DNA of 64,000 nucleotides, taken from positions 1 to 64,000 of the forward strand of contig NZ_BMRE01000026.1 of NCBI RefSeq assembly GCF_014648475.1, read 5' to 3'. This document shows positions 60,265 through 64,000 of the stretch, one piece after another. The position numbers and the translations under genes were made by a program. The number at the start of each line of letters is the position of its first letter. Within the stretch, counting starts at the first letter, position 1. The stretch is from Lentzea flava. Lineage in GTDB: Bacteria > Actinomycetota > Actinomycetes > Mycobacteriales > Pseudonocardiaceae. The notes beneath the pieces were generated by a model. The model had not been told where the DNA came from. It ran no database searches and worked only from the letters and a program-made list of their open reading frames with translations.

Positions 60265-60313
60265 AGTGTACCGTCAAACAGGCGTTGACGTAATACGTCA
60301 TACGAATTACGTT
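60265..60313. promoter_or_regulatory. divergent promoters with GntR operator
   Basis: Plus strand: TTGACG (60285-60290), 17-bp spacer, TACGTT (60308-60313). Spanning it is the dyad ACGTAAT (60288-60294) N11 ATTACGT (60306-60312). Minus strand: TTACGT, 17 bp, TACACT (60270-60265), leaderless to the GntR ATG. A protein on the dyad would block both directions. Confidence 0.7.
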
Positions 60314-60375
60314 CAGCCCCACCTCGTCGGGCCTCTCACCGCGCCCGGCCACCGTCTCTCGGGAAGTGAGCAGCG

Positions 60376-61650
60376 ATGAAGCAGCGCACACCATGGACTG
60401 CCGCCCTCGTGGTGGGGCTGGCGTTGACCGCCGCCGGGTGCGGAAGCGCGTCAGGGCCCGGCAACTCGTCCGGCGGTTCGAGCGACAAACTCGTGGTCTG
60501 GGACTGGAAGTCGGGCGACGCGAAGGCGGCCGGCTACGTCCAGAAGGCGAAGGAGGACTTCGCCAAGAAGCACCCCGGCGTCACCGTCGAGTTCGTGGCC
60601 CAGCCCTTCGACCAGTACTACACCCTGCTCGGCGCGGCCATCCAGTCCGGCAAGGGACCCGACGTCATCCTGTTCAACGGCGGCGGGCAGATCCGCGACC
60701 GGTCCGACGCGCTCGCCCCGCTGGACTCCTACGTCGCCGACGACAAACAGCGGCTCGCCGGGTGGGACGCGTTCACCAAGGGCGGCAAGATCTACGCGGA
60801 ACCGGTGACGCTGCAGGGCCACCCGATCTACTACAACAAGGACCTCTACCAGAAAGCCGGCCTCAACCCCGACGCTCCCGCCAAGACGCTGGACGAGTTC
60901 ATCCGCAACTGCGGTGTCATCACCCAGAAGACCGGCGCGAAGTGCTTCTCGCTGGGCAACAAGGAAGGCGTCGGCATCCAGTTCTGGCTGTCCGCCCTGG
61001 GTTCCGCGGTGCTGACGCCGCAGGAGTACGACGACTGGATCGCGGGCAAGCGCAACTGGTCCTCGCCGGACGTCAAGAAGATCTTCGAGCTCTGGAAGCA
61101 GGCCGGTGACACCGGGCTGAACACCGACGGCGCCAACTCCACCGCGATGTTCAACGACGCGTTCGCGTCCTTCAACTCCGGCAAGGCCGCCAACATCATC
61201 GGCCTGATGTCGGACGTCGGGCACTGGAAGGACTTCGCCGAGTTCCTCACCCCGGAGAAGGTCGGTGTCACGGTCGCGCCCCAGGTCAACCCGGCGGCAA
61301 AGCCGAGCCTGCCCTACGACGGCGGCATCGGGTACGCCGTCGCGAAGTGGACGAAGGACCAGAAGCTCGCCGCGGACCTGGTGCGGTCGCTGACCTCGAC
61401 CGACGCGCTCAAGGCGTTCTTCGTGGACGGCGGCGCGATCGCCTCGGACACCACGATCGACACCTCCGCGGGCGGCCCGGCCGTCAAGACGATCGTGTCC
61501 GACGTGAAGAACGGCAAGCCCGCCCTGCACGTCGCGCTGGGGTCCAAGACGGTCGACCTCATGGGCCGTCTCTCCCAGCAGCTGCTCAGCGGCTCGATCA
61601 CGGTGGACGAGGTGCTGCAGCAGCTGGCCGCCTCCGACAAGACGGGCTGA
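60376..61650 (+). CDS. sugar ABC transporter substrate-binding lipoprotein
   Basis: A 424-residue solute-binding lipoprotein with lipobox T-A-A-G-C near residue 22 and the family-1 extracellular binding fold (L-V-V-W-D-W-K-S-G at the start of the mature domain; a W-D-A-F-T-K-G-G-K-I-Y-A region). First gene of the plus-strand operon, six bases before the first permease. The ligand is probably the sugar or sugar acid degraded by the divergent operon. Confidence 0.88.
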   Translation: MKQRTPWTAALVVGLALTAAGCGSASGPGNSSGGSSDKLVVWDWKSGDAKAAGYVQKAKEDFAKKHPGVTVEFVAQPFDQYYTLLGAAIQSGKGPDVILFNGGGQIRDRSDALAPLDSYVADDKQRLAGWDAFTKGGKIYAEPVTLQGHPIYYNKDLYQKAGLNPDAPAKTLDEFIRNCGVITQKTGAKCFSLGNKEGVGIQFWLSALGSAVLTPQEYDDWIAGKRNWSSPDVKKIFELWKQAGDTGLNTDGANSTAMFNDAFASFNSGKAANIIGLMSDVGHWKDFAEFLTPEKVGVTVAPQVNPAAKPSLPYDGGIGYAVAKWTKDQKLAADLVRSLTSTDALKAFFVDGGAIASDTTIDTSAGGPAVKTIVSDVKNGKPALHVALGSKTVDLMGRLSQQLLSGSITVDEVLQQLAASDKTG

Positions 61651-61655
61651 CCGGC

Positions 61656-62603
61656 GTGGCCGCCCAGTCACTGTCCGCTGTGGACGCCGCCGTGCCGGCG
61701 TCCACAGCGGGGGCCGCGTCGTCGCGCCGCAACCGCAGGGGTTCGCGGGCCGAACGCCTGGCACCGCTGGTCCTGCTCGCGCCGGCCGTCCTCGTCATCG
61801 CCGGGCTGCGACTGTGGCCGCTGGTGCTCGGGATCAACTTCTCGTTCACCGGTGACGGCGACCGCAACGGCCTGGCGGTCGGGTTCGACAACTACCTGAC
61901 GCTGCTCGGCGATCCGCTCTTCCGCACGGCGTTGCGCAACGTCGGCCTGCTCGTGCTGTTGCTGCCGGTGGCGGTGGCGATTCCCGGCCTGCTCGCCACG
62001 TTCATCTTCCTGAAGGTGCCGGGACACCGCCTCTACCGCGGCGTCTACTTCTTCCCCGCCGTGCTCTCCCCCGTGATCGTCGGCGCGATCTTCAACCTGC
62101 TGCTGGCCTTCGACGGTCCGTTCAACGCGCTGCTCGGCGGTCTGGGCATTCCGCCGGTGGACTGGCTCGGCGATCCGGACGTCGCGATCTTCGCGGTCGT
62201 CGGCGTGCACGTCTGGGCGACGTTCGGCATGGCACTGGTCGTCTTCCTCGCCGGGTTCGCGACGCTGGACTCCTCGCTGCTGGACGCGGCCAAAGTGGAC
62301 GGTGCGTCGCTGCCTCAGACCATCTGGCACGTCATCGTCCCGAGCCTGTCGCGCACCATCCAGTTCGTCTTCGTCACCACGATGATCGGCATGCTGACGT
62401 CGATGTTCGGCCTGGTGTACGTGATGACCAGCGGCGGGCCGGAGGGGTCGACGTACCTGCCCGAGTACTACGTCTGGATCCAGCAGGGACAGATGAACCA
62501 GCCCGCGCTCGCGTCCGCGGCGTCCACCGCGCTGTTCCTGATCATGCTCGTGGTGGGACTGGCCCAGATCAGCATCCTGCGCCGCGCGGGAAAGGAGGAT
62601 TAA
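61656..62603 (+). CDS. carbohydrate ABC transporter permease, MalF type
   Basis: A 315-residue permease with a 40-residue Ala/Arg-rich cytoplasmic N-terminus and six transmembrane helices. The EAA-type loop reads L-L-D-A-A-K-V-D-G-A-S (near residues 207-217). GTG 61656 is the first suitable start after the binding-protein stop. Shares TAATG with the next permease. Confidence 0.88.
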   Translation: MAAQSLSAVDAAVPASTAGAASSRRNRRGSRAERLAPLVLLAPAVLVIAGLRLWPLVLGINFSFTGDGDRNGLAVGFDNYLTLLGDPLFRTALRNVGLLVLLLPVAVAIPGLLATFIFLKVPGHRLYRGVYFFPAVLSPVIVGAIFNLLLAFDGPFNALLGGLGIPPVDWLGDPDVAIFAVVGVHVWATFGMALVVFLAGFATLDSSLLDAAKVDGASLPQTIWHVIVPSLSRTIQFVFVTTMIGMLTSMFGLVYVMTSGGPEGSTYLPEYYVWIQQGQMNQPALASAASTALFLIMLVVGLAQISILRRAGKED

Positions 62604-63433
62604 TGCCCCGCACCCGGTTGACCGGATGGGTCGTCGCGATCCCGATGGCCGTGCTCGCGCTGGCCACGATCTACCCCGTCGTGTTCACCACCAACGTCGC
62701 CATGAAGACCCGCCGCGAGTACGTCCTCGACAGGTTCTCCCTGGCCGATTCGCTGAGCTGGGACAACATCGTCAAGGCGTGGACGAGTGTCGGGATGTCC
62801 CGCTACTTCCTGAACTCGGTGATCGTCGTGGCGTGCTCGGTCGCGCTGCTGCTGCTGCTGATCGGGTCGATGGCGGGTTTCGCGCTCGCCAGGCTGCGCT
62901 TCCGCGGTTCGTCCACGCTCTTCCTGGGCGTGCTCGCCGCGTTGTTCATCCCGTTCCAGGTGATCATGGTTCCGCTGGCGCGGATCATGGCGGACACCGG
63001 CCTCGTCGACACCTATCCCGGGCTGGTGCTCGCGTACGTGGCGCAGTTCCTGCCGTTCACGATCTTCCTGCTGACGAGCTACTACTCGACCGTGCCGGCG
63101 GACATCGTCGACGCCGCGCGCATCGACGGGAACACCGTGTACGGCGTGTACTGGCGGATCATGCTGCCGATCGGCGCACCCGCGTTGTTGTCCGTCGGCG
63201 TGCTCAACGCGTTGTTCTGCTGGAACGACGTCCTCATCTCGTTGCTGATGATGCCGTCCGCCGAGCACCGCACGCTCATGGTCGGCGTCACGTCGTTGCG
63301 CGGTCAGTACTCCGACGACATCCCGACGTTCGCCTCGGGTGTGCTGATCGCCGCCGTACCGGTCCTCGTCGTCTACCTGTTCCTGCAACGCCAGATCGCC
63401 GACGGGGTCACCGCCGGGTCCACGAAGGGCTGA
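62603..63433 (+). CDS. carbohydrate ABC transporter permease, MalG type
   Basis: A 276-residue permease with six transmembrane helices and EAA loop I-V-D-A-A-R-I-D-G-N-T (near residues 169-179). The ATG shares its A with the preceding TAA stop, and AAGGAGG lies upstream. With the preceding genes it makes an importer that, as elsewhere in this window, has no ATPase gene beside it. Confidence 0.88.
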   Translation: MPRTRLTGWVVAIPMAVLALATIYPVVFTTNVAMKTRREYVLDRFSLADSLSWDNIVKAWTSVGMSRYFLNSVIVVACSVALLLLLIGSMAGFALARLRFRGSSTLFLGVLAALFIPFQVIMVPLARIMADTGLVDTYPGLVLAYVAQFLPFTIFLLTSYYSTVPADIVDAARIDGNTVYGVYWRIMLPIGAPALLSVGVLNALFCWNDVLISLLMMPSAEHRTLMVGVTSLRGQYSDDIPTFASGVLIAAVPVLVVYLFLQRQIADGVTAGSTKG

Positions 63434-63434
63434 C

Positions 63435-64000
63435 ATGCGCATCACGGCATACCGGACTCTCACCACGGTCCAGGACTGGGGCCGGCCGGTCGGTGACGCC
63501 AACGGGGTGTACGCCGACGGCCTCGTCAGGGTCCCGCTCGTCGTCGTCGAGACCGACGAGGGCATCACCGGTGTCGGGCTCGGCCCCCACGTGGAGATCG
63601 AGAACGTCTTCGCGGCCATCGAGGGCGAGGATCCGCGCTCGGTCACCGCGCTCTACGACCGGATGTTGCGCCGGACGTTCAAGGCCGGCCACGCCGGAGC
63701 GGTGTTCGGCACCATCGGCGCCCTCGACACCGCGTTGTGGGACATCAAGGCCCAGGCGGCGGGCGAACCGCTGTGGCGGCTGCTCGGCGGACGCGACCGC
63801 CGCGTCCCCGCCTACGCCTCGGCTCTGTGCATCGCGCTGAACGACGAAGAACTCCTTGCCGTGTACCGGACCTACGCCGAGCTCGGCGTGCGCGCGGCGA
63901 AGCTCAAGGGCGGTCTCGACGTCGACCGCGACCGCCACCGCCTCACCCTGCTGCGCGACCTGTTCGTCGACGCCGGTCACGGCGCACGGCCGAGCCTGAT
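63435..64000 (+). CDS. enolase-superfamily sugar-acid dehydratase (3' end outside window)
   Basis: The first 188 residues of a mandelate racemase/muconate-lactonising-type enzyme. The capping domain spans about 1-125, with A-L-D-T-A-L-W-D-I-K-A-Q-A-x-G near 97-111, and the barrel starts with the K-x-K-type motif A-A-K-L-K-G-G near 155. The metal-ligand residues lie beyond the window edge. Next to the transporter and opposite a fucose-type catabolic operon lacking a dehydratase, it is the expected aldonate (for example L-fuconate) dehydratase. It begins one base after the permease stop. Confidence 0.83.
   Translation, partial: MRITAYRTLTTVQDWGRPVGDANGVYADGLVRVPLVVVETDEGITGVGLGPHVEIENVFAAIEGEDPRSVTALYDRMLRRTFKAGHAGAVFGTIGALDTALWDIKAQAAGEPLWRLLGGRDRRVPAYASALCIALNDEELLAVYRTYAELGVRAAKLKGGLDVDRDRHRLTLLRDLFVDAGHGARPSL

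Noticed and set aside
1..64000. CRISPR arrays, tRNA/rRNA genes, insertion sequences, prophage genes, replication origin
   Set aside because: No regularly spaced repeats, cloverleaf with CCA-type end, transposase, integrase or structural phage motifs, or DnaA-box cluster were recognised by reading; a dedicated search was not possible.

Overview
The window is high-GC chromosomal DNA from a filamentous actinomycete, most likely a soil member of the Pseudonocardiaceae (Lentzea/Saccharothrix/Actinosynnema-like). This rests on codon bias, DUF222/HNH genes, a SigG-type ECF factor with a SnoaL tail, a mycothiol-type DinB protein, CebR-type cellulose control and many promoters with a TANNNT hexamer 6-8 nt from the start codon (leaderless transcripts). 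No rRNA, tRNA, CRISPR, prophage or insertion sequence was recognised. The genus is an inference.

Layout. (1) 1-7.1 kb: a truncated-by-window HNH/DUF222 gene, then an alpha-galactoside operon (substrate-binding lipoprotein, two permeases, GH36 alpha-galactosidase) with a divergent GntR/FCD regulator. (2) 7.1-11.1 kb: secreted sphingomyelinase-like hydrolase, small proteins, lysA, and a secreted GH16 beta-glucanase preceded by a near-consensus CebR box. (3) 11.1-18.6 kb: kdp potassium system on the minus strand (27-aa peptide, kdpF, A, B, C, D, E), with an apparent one-base frameshift in the kdpE start region. (4) 18.7-32.8 kb: mixed housekeeping and regulatory genes, including a uridine kinase-like P-loop protein, ANTAR protein, AlkZ-like glycosylase, MMPL exporter with MarR, SigG-like sigma factor, two-component system, orphan binding protein, metallo-hydrolase and LacI regulator. 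(5) 32.8-46.9 kb: cellulose island with GH9 cellulase, CebR paralogue 1, CebEFG transporter, GH1 beta-glucosidase, CebR paralogue 2, a CBM2-bearing clan GH-A hydrolase and a GH5-CBM2 endoglucanase. Five exact TGGGAGCGCTCCCA boxes mark its promoters. (6) 46.9-50.7 kb: alpha/beta hydrolase, LuxR regulator, FMN reductase and TetR with a perfect operator. (7) 50.6-64 kb: a sugar-acid island. A divergent GntR operator separates a minus-strand catabolic operon (GntR, SDR, aldo/keto reductase, FAH-family hydrolase, lactonase-type amidohydrolase, LarA-type nickel racemase, glycerate kinase, LarB, LarC, three mini-ORFs, LarE) from a plus-strand ABC transporter operon ending in an enolase-superfamily dehydratase cut by the window edge.

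How it works together. The cellulose island secretes GH9, GH5 and GH-A enzymes, imports cello-oligosaccharide through CebEFG and splits it with the GH1 enzyme, under CebR repression. The right-hand island contains a complete set of families for the non-phosphorylative L-fucose-type route (dehydrogenase, lactonase, dehydratase, second dehydrogenase, diketo-acid hydrolase), plus a nickel-pincer racemase with its cofactor maturation genes and a glycerate kinase. The most novel features are that pairing and the tandemly duplicated larC-larE junction that creates three coupled mini-ORFs. None of the three sugar ABC systems has its own ATPase, so a shared MsiK-type ATPase elsewhere is expected.
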